This document shows positions 38,944 to 51,146 of a stretch of 64,000 nucleotides of DNA, piece after piece. The stretch is taken from positions 1 through 64,000 of the forward strand of contig JACKLX010000003.1 of the NCBI GenBank assembly GCA_024235695.1, given 5' to 3'. The notes under the pieces are model-generated. The model saw nothing but the letters and a program-made list of their open reading frames with translations, was not told the origin of the DNA and did no database searches. The stretch's first letter is position 1. Every line of letters starts with the position of its first letter. The stretch is from Accumulibacter sp. (GTDB lineage: Bacteria > Pseudomonadota > Gammaproteobacteria > Burkholderiales > Rhodocyclaceae). Both the position numbers and the translations under genes were made by a program.

Positions 38944-40374
38944 TTATAGCACTTCGCTGGCATGGTCCGCGAGGCGGGAGCGCTCGCCGCGCTGCAGGGT
39001 GATGTGGCCGGCGTGTTTCCATCCCTTGAAGCGATCGACGACGTAGGCCAGGCCGGAGCTGCCCTCGGTGAGATAGGGGGTGTCGATCTGCGCGATGTTA
39101 CCGAGGCAGACGACCTTGGTGGCGGGGCCGGCTCGGGTGATCAGCGTCTTCATCTGCTTTGGGGTCAGGTTCTGCGCTTCGTCGATGATCAGGAACTTGT
39201 TGAAGAAGGTGCGGCCGCGCATGAAGTTGAGCGACTTGACCTTGATGCGGTTGCGAATCAGGTCATGGCTGGCCGCACGTCCCCATTCGCCGGCGTCCTG
39301 GTCGCTCCTGTTGAGTACCTCGAGGTTGTCTTCGAGGGCGCCCATCCACGGGCCCATCTTCTCTTCCTCGGTTCCCGGCAGGAAGCCGATGTCTTCGCCG
39401 ACCGGCACGGTGACGCGGGTGATGATGATTTCGCCGTAGCGTCTGGCTTCGAGCACCTGGCTGAGCCCCGCGGCCAGAGTGAGCAGCGTCTTGCCGGTGC
39501 CGGCCTGGCCGAGCAGGGTGACGAAATCAATCTCCGGGTCCATCAGCAGGTTGAGCGCGAAGTTTTGCTCGCGATTGCGCGCCGTGATTCCCCAGACGCT
39601 GTTTCTGGCGTGTGTGTAGTCGGTCAGTGTCGCGATTTCGGCGGTCGTTCCCGAAACGTCGCGGACCATCGCCTGAAGGGGTCTTGCGCCTTCCTCGACG
39701 AGAAACTGGTTGGGCAACAACTGCGCGCAAAGCGGCCCCTTGAGGCGGTACAGCGTGTGGCCGTCCTGCTTCCACGATTCCATTCCCTGGGCGTGCTCGT
39801 CCCAGAAATCCGCGGTCAGTTCGCGCATGCCGGTGTACAGCAGGTCGGTATCTTCCAGAACCTTGTCGTTGAAGTAGTCCTGCGCCTGCAGGCCGAGTGT
39901 GCGGGCCTTGATGCGCATGTTGATGTCTTTGGAGACGAGGATTACCGGACGTTTCGGATGGTGGCGCTGGAGGTGGATGACGACCGCCAGGATCTGGTTG
40001 TCGGCCTTGGCCGTCGGCAGTCCTGCCGGGAGTTCGCTGGCGATTGCCTCGGTCTGCAGGAAAAGACGGCCGTTGGCCAGTCGGCGGGAAGGCTCGTCGA
40101 GCCTGATGCCCTCGTCGATTGCCTGGTCGTCCATGCTGCTGACGATCTCGTCGAGGGTGCGTGTCACCTGGCGCGCATTGCGGGCAATTTCCGAGATCCC
40201 CTTCTTGTGGTTGTCGAGCTCTTCCAGGGTCATGATCGGCAGGAACACGTCGTGTTCCTCGAAGCGGTAGACGCTGGTCGGATCGTGCAGCAGGACGTTG
40301 GTGTCAAGGACGAAGAGTTTGCTCTGCCTGGTGGCAGGGTCGCTGCTGGCAGTGGCTGTGGTTTGGCGGGCCAT
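38944..40374 (-). CDS. PIN domain-PhoH-like ATPase
   Basis: 476 residues from ATG 40374. The N-terminal PIN domain (about 20-155) has acidic metal residues in FVLDTNVLLHDPTS, MTLEELDNHKKG and VSKDINMRIKA, so it is a likely RNase. The C-terminal PhoH domain has Walker A LGQAGTGKTLLTLA and Walker B FLIIDEAQNLTPKQMKTLITR, together with the phrase LGNIAQIDTPYLTE. PIN-PhoH proteins of this YlaK/PhoH2 type couple RNA unwinding and cleavage. The neighbouring peroxiredoxin gene is 55 bases upstream in the same direction and may be cotranscribed. Confidence 0.93.
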   Translation of the reverse strand: MARQTTATASSDPATRQSKLFVLDTNVLLHDPTSVYRFEEHDVFLPIMTLEELDNHKKGISEIARNARQVTRTLDEIVSSMDDQAIDEGIRLDEPSRRLANGRLFLQTEAIASELPAGLPTAKADNQILAVVIHLQRHHPKRPVILVSKDINMRIKARTLGLQAQDYFNDKVLEDTDLLYTGMRELTADFWDEHAQGMESWKQDGHTLYRLKGPLCAQLLPNQFLVEEGARPLQAMVRDVSGTTAEIATLTDYTHARNSVWGITARNREQNFALNLLMDPEIDFVTLLGQAGTGKTLLTLAAGLSQVLEARRYGEIIITRVTVPVGEDIGFLPGTEEEKMGPWMGALEDNLEVLNRSDQDAGEWGRAASHDLIRNRIKVKSLNFMRGRTFFNKFLIIDEAQNLTPKQMKTLITRAGPATKVVCLGNIAQIDTPYLTEGSSGLAYVVDRFKGWKHAGHITLQRGERSRLADHASEVL

Positions 40375-40429
40375 TCGAGTGCTTTCCGGTAGGGTGTGCC
40401 TGGCCAGGAAGGAGGTCGGCGTGGCGCGA

Positions 40430-40885
40430 TCAGAGCTGCGCGACGAAGTCGAGTACTTCCTGCGCATGGCCGGCGACCTTGACGCCACGCCATTCCCGCC
40501 GCAGGACTCCTTGCCGGTCGATGACAAAGGTACTGCGCTCGATGCCGCGAACCTGCTTTCCGTACATCGACTTCATCTTGATCACCGAGAAGCTGGCGGA
40601 CAGCACTTCGTCGGCATCGGCGAGCAGATCGAAGGGCAGGTCCTGCCGGGCCTTGAAGTTCTCGTGCGACCTGATGCTGTCACGCGAGACGCCGACGACG
40701 ATCGCTCCGGCCTTGACGAATTGCGGGTGAAGGTCGCGGAATTGCTGCGCCTCGGTAGTGCATCCCGGCGTGCTGTCCTTGGGGTAGAAATAAAGGACGA
40801 CAGGACTGCCCTGGCAAGCCGACAGGGTGAACGTCCGGCCTCCGGTGGCCGGCAGGCTGAAGTCGGCGACGGTCTGGTCGATCAT
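40430..40885 (-). CDS. bcp: Thioredoxin-dependent thiol peroxidase (Bcp/PrxQ)
   Basis: 151 residues. It reduces hydrogen peroxide and lipid hydroperoxides using a reactive Cys. The peroxidatic Cys42 lies in DSTPGCTTEAQQFRD. In many PrxQ proteins a second Cys five residues later resolves the bond; here that position is Gln (AQQF), so it is likely a 1-Cys type or uses Cys24. Signatures FPKD-like YFYPKDSTPGC, GVSRDSIRSHENF and STFVIDRQGVL agree. Upstream of the PhoH gene. Confidence 0.92.
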   Translation of the reverse strand: MIDQTVADFSLPATGGRTFTLSACQGSPVVLYFYPKDSTPGCTTEAQQFRDLHPQFVKAGAIVVGVSRDSIRSHENFKARQDLPFDLLADADEVLSASFSVIKMKSMYGKQVRGIERSTFVIDRQGVLRREWRGVKVAGHAQEVLDFVAQL

Positions 40886-41024
40886 GGCTGGCTTTCCGAG
40901 AAGGGGACTGGATTGTGGTAAGAAATCCGATCGTCGGTCAAGCTGCTTGCGCCAACCGCTGGATTCGGCGACTTTTTCCAGCCGCTTCCTTGTCTGCTCG
41001 TTGTGCTTGCCTTTTTGCCCAAGA

Positions 41025-41040
41025 CTGTATAAAAATACAG
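41025..41040 (+). promoter_or_regulatory. LexA operator (SOS box)
   Basis: CTGTATAAAAATACAG fits CTGT-N8-ACAG exactly. It overlaps a TATAAA -10 at 41028-41033 and lies 25 bases before lexA, so LexA would block its own promoter and the imu genes behind it. Confidence 0.88.
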
Positions 41041-41064
41041 CACCGATGACAGGAGTCCATGATC

Positions 41065-41676
41065 ATGAGCAGAGTTGCCCCGCTGACCCCGCGACAACAG
41101 GAAATACTCGATTTCATTCGTAACACGCTGGAGATCCTTGGTGCGCCGCCGACTCGGGCAGAAATCGCCAACGCTTTCGGATTCGCCTCGCACAATGCCG
41201 CCGAGGAGCACCTCAAGGCACTCGCCAGGAAGGGCCTCATCGTGCTCGAACCAGGCTCGGCGCGCGGCATCCGGCTGGTCGAGCAGCTCGGCCTGCCACT
41301 GATTGGCAGTGTCGCTGCCGGCAGCCCGATTCTCGCGGTGGAAAACGTCCAGCGCCGCTATACGGTCGATTCCAGCCTGTTCAGCCCGCGTGCCGATTTC
41401 CTGCTGCGCGTGCGTGGCTTGTCGATGATCAACGCCGGCATTCTGGAGGGTGACCTGCTCGCCGTTCACCGCAGCGGCGAGGCTCGCAACGGGCAGATCG
41501 TCGTTGCCAGGCTCGACGACGAGGTGACGGTCAAGCGTTTTCATCGGCAGGGCGGTATTGTCCAGTTGATTGCCGAAAACCCCGATTTCATGCCGATCGT
41601 CGTCGATTCGGAAGTGCAGAGCTTGGCTATCGAAGGCATCGCCGTTGGGGTGATCCGTGGCAGCGAGACGATGTGA
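41065..41676 (+). CDS. lexA: LexA repressor
   Basis: 203 residues. The N-terminal winged helix ([35 protein letters not shown]) binds operator DNA. The C-terminal peptidase has the cleavage Ala-Gly in GSVAAGSPI, Ser in [14 protein letters not shown] and Lys in VTVKRF. RecA-ssDNA triggers self-cleavage. The gene lies just after a perfect SOS box and in front of imuA and imuB. I prefer ATG 41065 because AGGAG lies 9 bases before it; ATG 41059 is possible. Confidence 0.95.
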   Translation: MSRVAPLTPRQQEILDFIRNTLEILGAPPTRAEIANAFGFASHNAAEEHLKALARKGLIVLEPGSARGIRLVEQLGLPLIGSVAAGSPILAVENVQRRYTVDSSLFSPRADFLLRVRGLSMINAGILEGDLLAVHRSGEARNGQIVVARLDDEVTVKRFHRQGGIVQLIAENPDFMPIVVDSEVQSLAIEGIAVGVIRGSETM

Positions 41677-42403
41677 GCGCGATTTGGCCGCGACCCTCCC
41701 ATCCCCCCTGCGACTCTCGCAAGTCCTTGATCGTCCCGATGTCTGGCGCGGCGACACGCTTGCCAGAGCGCCGTTGCCCGGAGTGCCGACGGGTTTCGCC
41801 GAGCTCGACCACGAGTTGCCCGGCGGTGGCTGGCCGCGTGGTGGCCTGGTTGAAATCTTGCCGTCGCAGCGCGGCATCGGCGAGCTGAGCTTGCTGCTGC
41901 CGGCCCTGGCGCGGCTCTCGCGCGATGAACTCGCCTGGCTGGTTTGTGTTGCACCGCCGCACCCCTTGCACGCACCGGCGCTACACGAACACGGTGTCGC
42001 TTTGTCGCGCTTGCTGGTTGCCAGTGCTCCCGGTCGTGATGCTGCCTGGAGTTGCGAGCGGGCACTCGTTGCCGATGGCGTTGGCGCCGTGCTTGCCTGG
42101 TTGCCCGACGTGCAGACGACGGCGCTTCGTCGCCTGCAGCTTGCTGCCGAGAGCAGTCGTACGCTGCTGTTCGTTTTTCGCCCGGCGACCTGTGCCGGCG
42201 AGTCTTCGCCGGCACCGCTGCGGCTGCTGCTCGAAGGGGAGGGTGAGCAACTCATCGTTCGTCTCCTCAAGCGCCGCGGCGGTGCGCAGTCGGCACTCCT
42301 GCCGATCGCCATTCAACGTCCGGCACGTCTGAGCCATGCTCTGGCTTGTTCTTTACCTGCCGCGCCTGCCGCTCGAAGTTTTTCCCGGCCTGCCGTCGCC
42401 TAG
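41657..42403 (+). CDS. imuA: ImuA (SulA/RecA-like translesion accessory protein)
   Basis: 248 residues from GTG 41657, overlapping the end of lexA by 20 bases. Recognisable are [40 protein letters not shown], and the central [15 protein letters not shown]. It is a RecA-like protein that works with ImuB in damage-induced mutagenesis. It carries no clear Walker A, as is normal for ImuA. It overlaps imuB by 68 bases. Confidence 0.87.
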   Translation: MAARRCERDLAATLPSPLRLSQVLDRPDVWRGDTLARAPLPGVPTGFAELDHELPGGGWPRGGLVEILPSQRGIGELSLLLPALARLSRDELAWLVCVAPPHPLHAPALHEHGVALSRLLVASAPGRDAAWSCERALVADGVGAVLAWLPDVQTTALRRLQLAAESSRTLLFVFRPATCAGESSPAPLRLLLEGEGEQLIVRLLKRRGGAQSALLPIAIQRPARLSHALACSLPAAPAARSFSRPAVA

Positions 42404-43820
42404 CGCCATCGTCAGCCACGAGCGAGTCGTCGTCGCTGACCGTGCGGCGGCGTTGGCCGGCGTGATACCCGGGCTACGGCTGGCCGAGGCGTGGGCGTTT
42501 CTGCCCACGCTGAGCGTGCACCAACGTGACGTCGAGCGTGAGCAGACGGCGTTGACGCGGCTCGCTTGCTGGGCGGGCACTTTCACGTCGGAAATCTGCT
42601 GTCTGCCGCCTCGGACGCTGCTGCTGGAAGTGGCCGGGTCGCTGCGGCTGTTTGGCGGCGTCGCGATGCTCTTCGAGCGTGTCGTCGCCGGCTGTGCCGA
42701 GCAGGGCTTTGCCGTGCAGGCGGCCTTGGCGCCAACGCCACTCGCCGCGCAGTGGCTGGCCCGGGCCGGCGACGATGAGGTTTGCCTGGACGTTGCTCAA
42801 CTGCCGCAGCGTCTCGGCAGGCTGCCGTTGTCAGTGCTCGACTTTTCGCCGGAAACGCAGGCGCGCCTCGGCAATTTCGGCGCGCGTTTGCTTGCCGACG
42901 TGCTGCGCCTGCCGCGCGCAGCTCTGGCACGTCGACTCGGCGCCGGTTTTGCCGCTGATCTGGCGCGCGCGCTCGGCGATTTGCCGGACCCCCGACCGCG
43001 CTTCGTTTTCCCTGAGTACTTTGCCGAGCGGCTGGAACTGCCGGCGCGCATCGAGAATGCGATGACCCTTGCTTTTGCCGGACGTCGTCTGATCACCACC
43101 CTGTGCGGCTGGCTTGCGGCACGTAGTGCTGGCATCAGCGAATGCCGGTTCGAGTTTGCTCACGAACGCGGCGCGAGGCAGCGGCCGGCAACTGTCCTGG
43201 TCCTCGCTTTTGCCACCGCCACGCGTGATGCCGAACGGATCGCCCGAGTGCTCGGCGAGCGCCTGCCGCGACTCGAATTACCCGCCGCTGTCGAACTGGT
43301 CAGCTTGCACGCCGAGGCGCTGGAGGCGTTGCCAGGGCGTACGGCCAGCCTGTTCGGCGAAAGCAGCGAAGCTGCGGCGGGCGATGCCGTGGCGGCGCTG
43401 GTCGAACGCCTGCGGGCGCGCCTCGGCAAGGATGCTGTCCATGCGCTGTCGACGGTGGCCGAGCATCGCCCGGAGAATGCCTCGCGGCGAGTTTCCCCCT
43501 GGCTGGTGAAAGGAGGAAAATCGGCGGCTGGCCTGCGCGCTGCCTCCGGCATGCCGGATACGCCGCCTGGCCCGCGCCCGCTGTGGCTCCTGGCGAGGCC
43601 GCGGGCCTTGCGCGAAGTGGCCGGTCGGCCGCAGTGTGGTGGCCCCTTGCGGCTGCTTGCCGGTCCCGAGCGCATCGAGAGCGGTTGGTGGGACGCCGCC
43701 GAGCCCGCAGCTCTCGGTGATGTGCGGCGTGATTACTTCGTTGCCATTTCGGTGCGCGCGCAATGGCTATGGATTTTTCGATCCCGGGCCGGGTGGTTTC
43801 TGCACGGCGTGTTTGCCTGA
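42336..43820 (+). CDS. imuB: ImuB (Y-family polymerase-like protein)
   Basis: 494 residues. It begins [20 protein letters not shown] and continues with the DinB-like palm and little-finger regions (VVVADRAAALAGVIPGLRLA, LEVAGSLRLFGG, GNFGARLLADVLRLPRAALA). Typical ImuB proteins have lost the polymerase acidic residues and act as a scaffold between the beta clamp and DnaE2. The usual third gene, dnaE2 (imuC), does not follow here; a hemerythrin gene does. The pair is in SOS control through the operator before lexA. Confidence 0.88.
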   Translation: MLWLVLYLPRLPLEVFPGLPSPSAIVSHERVVVADRAAALAGVIPGLRLAEAWAFLPTLSVHQRDVEREQTALTRLACWAGTFTSEICCLPPRTLLLEVAGSLRLFGGVAMLFERVVAGCAEQGFAVQAALAPTPLAAQWLARAGDDEVCLDVAQLPQRLGRLPLSVLDFSPETQARLGNFGARLLADVLRLPRAALARRLGAGFAADLARALGDLPDPRPRFVFPEYFAERLELPARIENAMTLAFAGRRLITTLCGWLAARSAGISECRFEFAHERGARQRPATVLVLAFATATRDAERIARVLGERLPRLELPAAVELVSLHAEALEALPGRTASLFGESSEAAAGDAVAALVERLRARLGKDAVHALSTVAEHRPENASRRVSPWLVKGGKSAAGLRAASGMPDTPPGPRPLWLLARPRALREVAGRPQCGGPLRLLAGPERIESGWWDAAEPAALGDVRRDYFVAISVRAQWLWIFRSRAGWFLHGVFA

Positions 43821-43901
43821 AGGCAGCTGAATTGGCTGGCGCTTTGTGATACCCTTCTTATAATACGGAAATATCGAAGCGTTGGCCCTCGGAGCCTTGT
43901 C

Positions 43902-44321
43902 ATGGAGCGCAACCTCCCCGCGGAAAGCAAGCTCACCGGTTTGTTGCCGGAGGCTCTGCTGATCGATCTGCCGGAAATCGATGTCCAGCACGAAGAGATC
44001 TTTCGTCGCGTCGAGGCCCTCAAGGAAAGCTCTTTCGGAAGCGGACCGCTATCCCTCGACGCGTTTGACAGTCTGCTCGATTATCTGCAGTGGCACTTCG
44101 CCAGCGAAGAGCGCCTCGCCCTGCAATGCGGCGTCGATTTCACCGATCACGCCCGTGTCCACGAGGATAATCTGCATACCCTGCGCAAGGCGCTCGATGC
44201 CGTACGCCACGGCTCGTCGGATGTTCATTCCTTCCTGCGTTACACCGAATACTGGTTCGAGCGCCATATCTCCGAGGAAGACAAGCCCTTCGCGGCCGGC
44301 CTGCGCAAGCAAGCCGGCTGA
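43902..44321 (+). CDS. Bacteriohemerythrin
   Basis: 139 residues. The di-iron pattern is visible: IDVQHEEIFRRVEALK, YLQWHFASEERLALQ, HARVHEDNLHTLRKALD, and FERHISEEDKPFAAGL. These provide the His and Glu ligands of a four-helix oxygen-binding hemerythrin. No membrane segment or fused domain is present. The role is probably oxygen storage, delivery or sensing. It follows imuB by 81 bases on the same strand but is likely independent. Confidence 0.9.
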   Translation: MERNLPAESKLTGLLPEALLIDLPEIDVQHEEIFRRVEALKESSFGSGPLSLDAFDSLLDYLQWHFASEERLALQCGVDFTDHARVHEDNLHTLRKALDAVRHGSSDVHSFLRYTEYWFERHISEEDKPFAAGLRKQAG

Positions 44322-44642
44322 CTCTTCCGTGCCAACCGGCGTCGGCAGCCGCTGCTCGATTCCGGTTGATCGCCGCGGCACACCTTCGGCCTGTCCGCCC
44401 GTTGCCGGCAGGTGATCGGCGGTGCCTCGTAAAGTCAGTCGCGACCGGGCCCGGGAATGGCCCTGAGAAGGCTTCCGGAAGCAGCCCTGGCAGCCCCTTC
44501 CCGATCATTCTTTTTTGCGTTCTTTGGAGCATTCTGGCAAGCTGATAACCGGAACAGCATATCTTGTCATATTTCATTGCAAACCCTCCCGCAGGACAGT
44601 TTGCGGGTGGAGTAATCACCTCTCGAAGAGCTTCTACCGACC
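44322..44642. other. Intergenic region before pgi
   Basis: About 320 bases. The first 180 are GC-rich and without features. From about 44505 the sequence is AT-rich, with TTTTTTGCGT and GATAAC, so it probably contains the pgi promoter. Hexamer spacing is not convincing and I do not fix one. Confidence 0.4.
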
Positions 44643-46277
44643 ATGAACATCACCTCCTCGGCCGCCTGGCAGGCCATTGAAACGCACCGGCAATCGCTCT
44701 CGTCGGCGCCCCTCAGACAACTGTTTGCCGACGATCCGGATCGGGTGGCGGCACTCTCGCTGAGCTTCGAAGGAATTCTCTTCGATTTCTCGAAACAGCG
44801 CATGGCTTCGAACACCTTGCCCTTGCTGCTGGCGCTGACCGGGGAGGCCCGGCTTGCCGAGGCCACGACCCGCATGTTCAGCGGCGAGAAGATCAATGTC
44901 AGCGAAGACCGAGCGGTCCTGCACACCGCTTTGCGACGATCCGGCGCGCCGTTCCCCAGCGCTGCCTTCGATGTCATGGGTGAGGTTCTGCCGACCCGCC
45001 AGCGGATGGCCGACTTTGCCGACCGGATCCGTTCCGGGCAGGCGCTCGGCTTCACCGGGCAAGCGATTCGCAATGTCGTCAATATCGGCATCGGCGGCTC
45101 CGATCTCGGGCCGAAGATGCTGGGCTACGCGCTGCGCTCGATCGCGCATCCGGCGCTTGGCGTCCATTACGTCTCCAATCTCGACGGGGCGCAGCTGGCG
45201 CCGCTACTGCAAACCCTCGATCCGCGCACGACCTTGTTCCTGGTTGCCAGCAAGACCTTCACCACGCAGGAGACGATGCTCAATGCGCAGACGGCGCGCG
45301 ACTGGCTGGTGGCCAATCTCGGCGACGCCGCGGCGGTTGCGCAGCATTTCGCCGCGCTGACCGCCAAACCCGAGCGCGCGGTCGCCTTCGGAATCCGCCA
45401 AGAGTCGGTATTTCCGCTCTGGGACTGGGTCGGTGGACGCTTTTCGCTGTGGTCGGCGGTCGGGCTGGCGCTGATGATCGCGATCGGCCCGCAGGCCTTT
45501 GGCGAATTGCTCGCCGGCGCCGAACGCATGGACGAGCACTTCCGGAACACGCCGTTCGAGCGCAACCTGCCGGTGGTCATGGCGCTGATCGGCATCTGGA
45601 ACACCAACTTCCTGGGCGCGACGACCAACGCCGTGCTGCCCTACAACGAATCGCTGAAATATTTTCCGTCTTTCCTGCAGCAGCTCGAAATGGAGAGCAA
45701 TGGCAAGTCGGTGGGCATCGATGGCAAGTCACTGACCTACGCGACCAACCCGATTGTCTGGGGCGAACTCGGCAACAACGGCCAGCACGCGTTCTTCCAG
45801 CTCCTTCACCAGGGTGGAAGACTGGTACCCTGCGATTTCATTGCCGCGGTTCGTTCGGATTTTCCGCTGCCGGGGCATCAGGAGGCCTTGCTTGCCAACT
45901 GCTTTGCGCAGAGCGCTGCCCTGGCCTTCGGCAAGACCGCGGACGAGGCACGGCGGGAACTCGGCCGCAGCCTGTCGGGCGCGGCGCTGGAGGAACTGCT
46001 GCCGCACAAGGTGTTTGTCGGTAACCAGCCGTCGTCCACGCTGCTGCTGTCGCAACTCGATCCGCAGACGCTCGGTGCGCTGGTGGCGCTCTACGAACAC
46101 AAGGTGTTCGTGCAGGGCGTCATCTGGGGACTGAATTCCTTCGACCAGTGGGGAGTCGAGCTTGGCAAGGCGGTGGCCAGCAGCATCCTGCCGGCGTTTG
46201 CCGACGCTTCGTTGGCGGAGGCGCTGGATGCATCGACACGAGGTCTGCTCGCTTACAGTCGGCAGCATCTCGCATGA
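44643..46277 (+). CDS. pgi: Glucose-6-phosphate isomerase
   Basis: 544 residues, full length. It interconverts glucose 6-phosphate and fructose 6-phosphate. Signatures: VVNIGIGGSDLGPKMLGYAL, LVASKTFTTQETMLNA, RFSLWSAVGLALMIAIG, QQLEMESNGKSVG, and HKVFVQGVIWGLNSFDQWG. First in a plus-strand run pgi-pgm-glgC-glgA that leads hexose phosphate to glycogen. Confidence 0.97.
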   Translation: MNITSSAAWQAIETHRQSLSSAPLRQLFADDPDRVAALSLSFEGILFDFSKQRMASNTLPLLLALTGEARLAEATTRMFSGEKINVSEDRAVLHTALRRSGAPFPSAAFDVMGEVLPTRQRMADFADRIRSGQALGFTGQAIRNVVNIGIGGSDLGPKMLGYALRSIAHPALGVHYVSNLDGAQLAPLLQTLDPRTTLFLVASKTFTTQETMLNAQTARDWLVANLGDAAAVAQHFAALTAKPERAVAFGIRQESVFPLWDWVGGRFSLWSAVGLALMIAIGPQAFGELLAGAERMDEHFRNTPFERNLPVVMALIGIWNTNFLGATTNAVLPYNESLKYFPSFLQQLEMESNGKSVGIDGKSLTYATNPIVWGELGNNGQHAFFQLLHQGGRLVPCDFIAAVRSDFPLPGHQEALLANCFAQSAALAFGKTADEARRELGRSLSGAALEELLPHKVFVGNQPSSTLLLSQLDPQTLGALVALYEHKVFVQGVIWGLNSFDQWGVELGKAVASSILPAFADASLAEALDASTRGLLAYSRQHLA

Positions 46278-47975
<1,698 letters not shown>

Positions 47976-48150
47976 CGGGCATCGCTTGTCGAGACATGCC
48001 GGATGATCAATGTCGTGACCGCATCTCTTGTTCCCGAGCCTTTTTCCGCGCACCGGACGAGCGGGATTCGTGAGTCGCACCGGCGACTTTGACGGCAAGA
48101 CCTGGTGGGCCGCTGGACACAGTGCATCAAGCTAGAAAAGAGGTAAGAAG

Positions 48151-49419
48151 ATGGTTGAGAGGAAAACATTCCAGTTGTCGCGCAAGGCGATTGCCCTGGT
48201 TCTCGCGGGTGGGCGTGGCAGCAGGCTGCAGGAGCTGACCGACCGCCGTGCCAAGCCGGCGGTGCATTTCGGTGGCAAGTTCCGGATTATCGATTTTGCC
48301 CTGTCGAACTGCGTCAACTCGCAACTTCGACGAATTGGCGTGGTGACCCAGTACAAGTCGCATAGCCTGTTGCGTCATCTGCAGCGCGGCTGGAGCTTCC
48401 TGCATGGCGAAGTCAACGAGTTCGTCGACCTGCTGCCGGCGCAGCAGCGGATTGACGAGGAGTCCTGGTATCGCGGCACCGCCGACGCCGTCTACCAGAA
48501 CATCGACATCCTCGAGACCTACTCTCCGGCACCCGAATACGTTGTGATTCTGGCGGGCGACCACGTCTACAAGATGAACTACGGAATCATGCTCGTCGAT
48601 CACGTTGAAAGCGGTGCCGAATGCACCGTGGCGTGTATCGAGGTGCCGCGCAAGGAAGCCAGCGGCTTTGGCATCGTTGCGGTCGACGAAGATGGCCTGA
48701 TCACCGATTTCATCGAAAAGCCTGCCGACCCGCCGGGGATGCCTGGCAAGCCGGAGATGGCCTTGTGCAGCATGGGCGTCTATGTGTTCAACGCCAAGTA
48801 CCTGTATGCCGAACTGGCACGCGACATCGCCGACGAGAACTCCAATCACGATTTCGGCAAGGACATCATTCCGCACGCGGTCGCCAACCGCTGTGCGATA
48901 GCGCACTCGTTCTCGCGCAGTTGCGTGACGGCGCCGGACGAACCCGTCCGCGAGCACTATTGGCGTGACGCCGGCACGATCGACGCCTATTGGGATTCCA
49001 ACATCGATCTGACGGCGACCGTGCCGGCGCTCAATCTCTACGACAGCAACTGGCCAGTGTGGACCTACCAGCAGCAACTGCCACCGGCCAAGTTCGTGCA
49101 CAACCACCTCGACCGGCGCGGCACCGCCATCGAGTCCACGGTCTCGGGTGGTTGCATCGTTTCCGGCGAAGTCAACCGCTCGCTGCTGTTCTCCAGTTGC
49201 CGCATCCACTCCTACGCCCGCGTCAACCTGTCGGTGCTGCTGCCCGACACGGTCGTCGGTTCGCGGGCGCGGCTAAGCCGCTGCGTCGTCGACAGTGACT
49301 GCCAAATTCCGCCGGGCATGGTCGTTGGTGAAGACCCGGACGAAGATGCGCGCCGCTTTCGCCATACCGAGAGCGGCATCACGCTGATTACCCGGAAGAT
49401 GCTCGAGCGGCTCAGCTGA
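48151..49419 (+). CDS. glgC: Glucose-1-phosphate adenylyltransferase
   Basis: 422 residues. It makes ADP-glucose, the committed step of bacterial glycogen synthesis. N-terminal [39 protein letters not shown], and [18 protein letters not shown] show nucleotide and sugar binding. The C-terminal part has the left-handed beta-helix repeats and allosteric region ([16 protein letters not shown]). A strong AAGAGG ribosome site stands before ATG 48151. Its neighbours pgm and glgA share the pathway. Confidence 0.97.
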   Translation: MVERKTFQLSRKAIALVLAGGRGSRLQELTDRRAKPAVHFGGKFRIIDFALSNCVNSQLRRIGVVTQYKSHSLLRHLQRGWSFLHGEVNEFVDLLPAQQRIDEESWYRGTADAVYQNIDILETYSPAPEYVVILAGDHVYKMNYGIMLVDHVESGAECTVACIEVPRKEASGFGIVAVDEDGLITDFIEKPADPPGMPGKPEMALCSMGVYVFNAKYLYAELARDIADENSNHDFGKDIIPHAVANRCAIAHSFSRSCVTAPDEPVREHYWRDAGTIDAYWDSNIDLTATVPALNLYDSNWPVWTYQQQLPPAKFVHNHLDRRGTAIESTVSGGCIVSGEVNRSLLFSSCRIHSYARVNLSVLLPDTVVGSRARLSRCVVDSDCQIPPGMVVGEDPDEDARRFRHTESGITLITRKMLERLS

Positions 49420-49444
49420 ACGGGGCCTGAAGCGGACCGCCGGC

Positions 49445-50887
49445 GTGCGCATCCTGCACGTTGCAGCTGAAATCTACCCGCTGGTCAAGACCGGCGGTCT
49501 GGCCGACGTCGTCGCCGCCTTGCCGGCAGCGCTTGCTGCGCGCGGTCTTGACGTGCGCGTCCTGTTGCCCGGGATGCCCGCCATTCTCAATGGCATCGGT
49601 GATCTCAAGCGGGTGATCCGCTTCGGTCCGGCCTTCGGCGCGGCGGTCATCACGCTGCGGCTCGGTCGCCTGCCGGACAATGGCTTGCTGGCGTACGTGA
49701 TCGATGCGCCATTCCTCTACCGGCGCGACGGCAATCCTTACCTGGGTCCCGATGGCTGCGACTGGAGCGACAATCATCGGCGCTTCGCTCTCCTCGGCTG
49801 GGTCGCCGCGCATCTGGCTGCCGGCGAGCTTGATCGCCACTGGCAGCCGGAAGTCGTCCATGCGCACGATTGGCACGCCGGACTGGCCCCTGCGTACATC
49901 GCCCAGAATCCGGCCGGGACGACGGCGACGGTGTTCACCATTCATAACCTCTCGTTCCGTGGTCTGTTTCCGCTCGATCACCATAATGACCTCGGCCTGC
50001 AGATTTCCGGCGCCAACCAGAGCGGGATTGAATTCCATGGCCAGCTGTCGTTCATGAAGGCCGCCCTGGTCCATGCCAAGCGGGTGAACGCCGTCAGTCC
50101 GACCTATGCTCGCGAGATCTGCACCCAGGAGTTCGGCTGGGGACTCGACGGCGTCCTGCGCGGTCGGGGCGGCGACCTGTCGGGGATTCTCAATGGCGTC
50201 GATTATTCGGTCTGGGATGCCGCCAGCAATGTCGCGCTGCCCAAGAACTATAGTGCCGAGCGCTTGCGCGGCAAGATGGTTTGCAAGCTCAGGCTGCAGG
50301 CGCAGCTCGGCTTCGCGCTGCGCACCAAGGCGCCGCTGTTTGCCATCGTCAGCCGGCTGACTTCGCAAAAAGGCATGGACCTGGTTCTTGGCGCCTTGCC
50401 GGCACTGCTTGCCGATGGGGCCCAACTGGTCGTTATCGGCAGCGGCGAGGCGGATATCGAAGCGGCGTTCAGGGCCGCCGCCGCGGCTCATCCCGACGCG
50501 GTGTCGGTGCATCTCGGCTACGATGAGGCGTTCTCGCACCGGATCATGGCCGGCGCCGACGTTCTGCTCGTGCCGTCGCGCTTCGAGCCCTGTGGTCTGA
50601 CGCAGCTCTACGCCCTGCGTTACGGCACCCTGCCACTGGTGCGGCGGGTCGGTGGTCTGGCCGATACGGTGATCGATGCGACGGCAGAGAACATCCGGGC
50701 GGGCACCGCCAACGGCTTCACATTTGACGATGCCAGCAGCCGCAAGCTGGCTGCGCGTATCGGCAGGGCCTGTGCGCTCTACCGCGACGTCGCCGTGTGG
50801 CGCCAGATCCAGAGGCACGGCATGGCGCAGGACTTTTCCTGGGACGACTCCGCCGTTCGCTACGAGGCGCTGTACAGGAGCATCTGA
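49445..50887 (+). CDS. glgA: Glycogen synthase GlgA
   Basis: 480 residues from GTG 49445, 25 bases after glgC. It transfers glucose from ADP-glucose to growing glucan. The N-terminal motif [20 protein letters not shown] begins at Lys15, as in bacterial GT5 enzymes. Further marks are [37 protein letters not shown], and [20 protein letters not shown] with the catalytic Glu. The branching and debranching enzymes are not in the window. Confidence 0.96.
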   Translation: MRILHVAAEIYPLVKTGGLADVVAALPAALAARGLDVRVLLPGMPAILNGIGDLKRVIRFGPAFGAAVITLRLGRLPDNGLLAYVIDAPFLYRRDGNPYLGPDGCDWSDNHRRFALLGWVAAHLAAGELDRHWQPEVVHAHDWHAGLAPAYIAQNPAGTTATVFTIHNLSFRGLFPLDHHNDLGLQISGANQSGIEFHGQLSFMKAALVHAKRVNAVSPTYAREICTQEFGWGLDGVLRGRGGDLSGILNGVDYSVWDAASNVALPKNYSAERLRGKMVCKLRLQAQLGFALRTKAPLFAIVSRLTSQKGMDLVLGALPALLADGAQLVVIGSGEADIEAAFRAAAAAHPDAVSVHLGYDEAFSHRIMAGADVLLVPSRFEPCGLTQLYALRYGTLPLVRRVGGLADTVIDATAENIRAGTANGFTFDDASSRKLAARIGRACALYRDVAVWRQIQRHGMAQDFSWDDSAVRYEALYRSI

Positions 50888-51146
50888 AGCGGGCAGGAAG
50901 GGCGGGACTGCGCGGCGATTGCCTGACCAGACGCTGCTCGCCGTGCGCCGACCGTCGCCAGGCGGCGATGCCCATAGCTTGTGCTGGTGCGGCGGGTGGC
51001 ATCGGCGCGCTGCTGTTGGCCAGGGCCCCAGCGCACTATAATCGCCGAAACCGCGGCTGGCTGGCGCCAAGTCTCGCAACAGGCTACCGAAGTGGCAAGC
51101 GCCCGCCGTTGTCGCGTCCACCAACAGAAGTCCACTGGAGAGCTCC

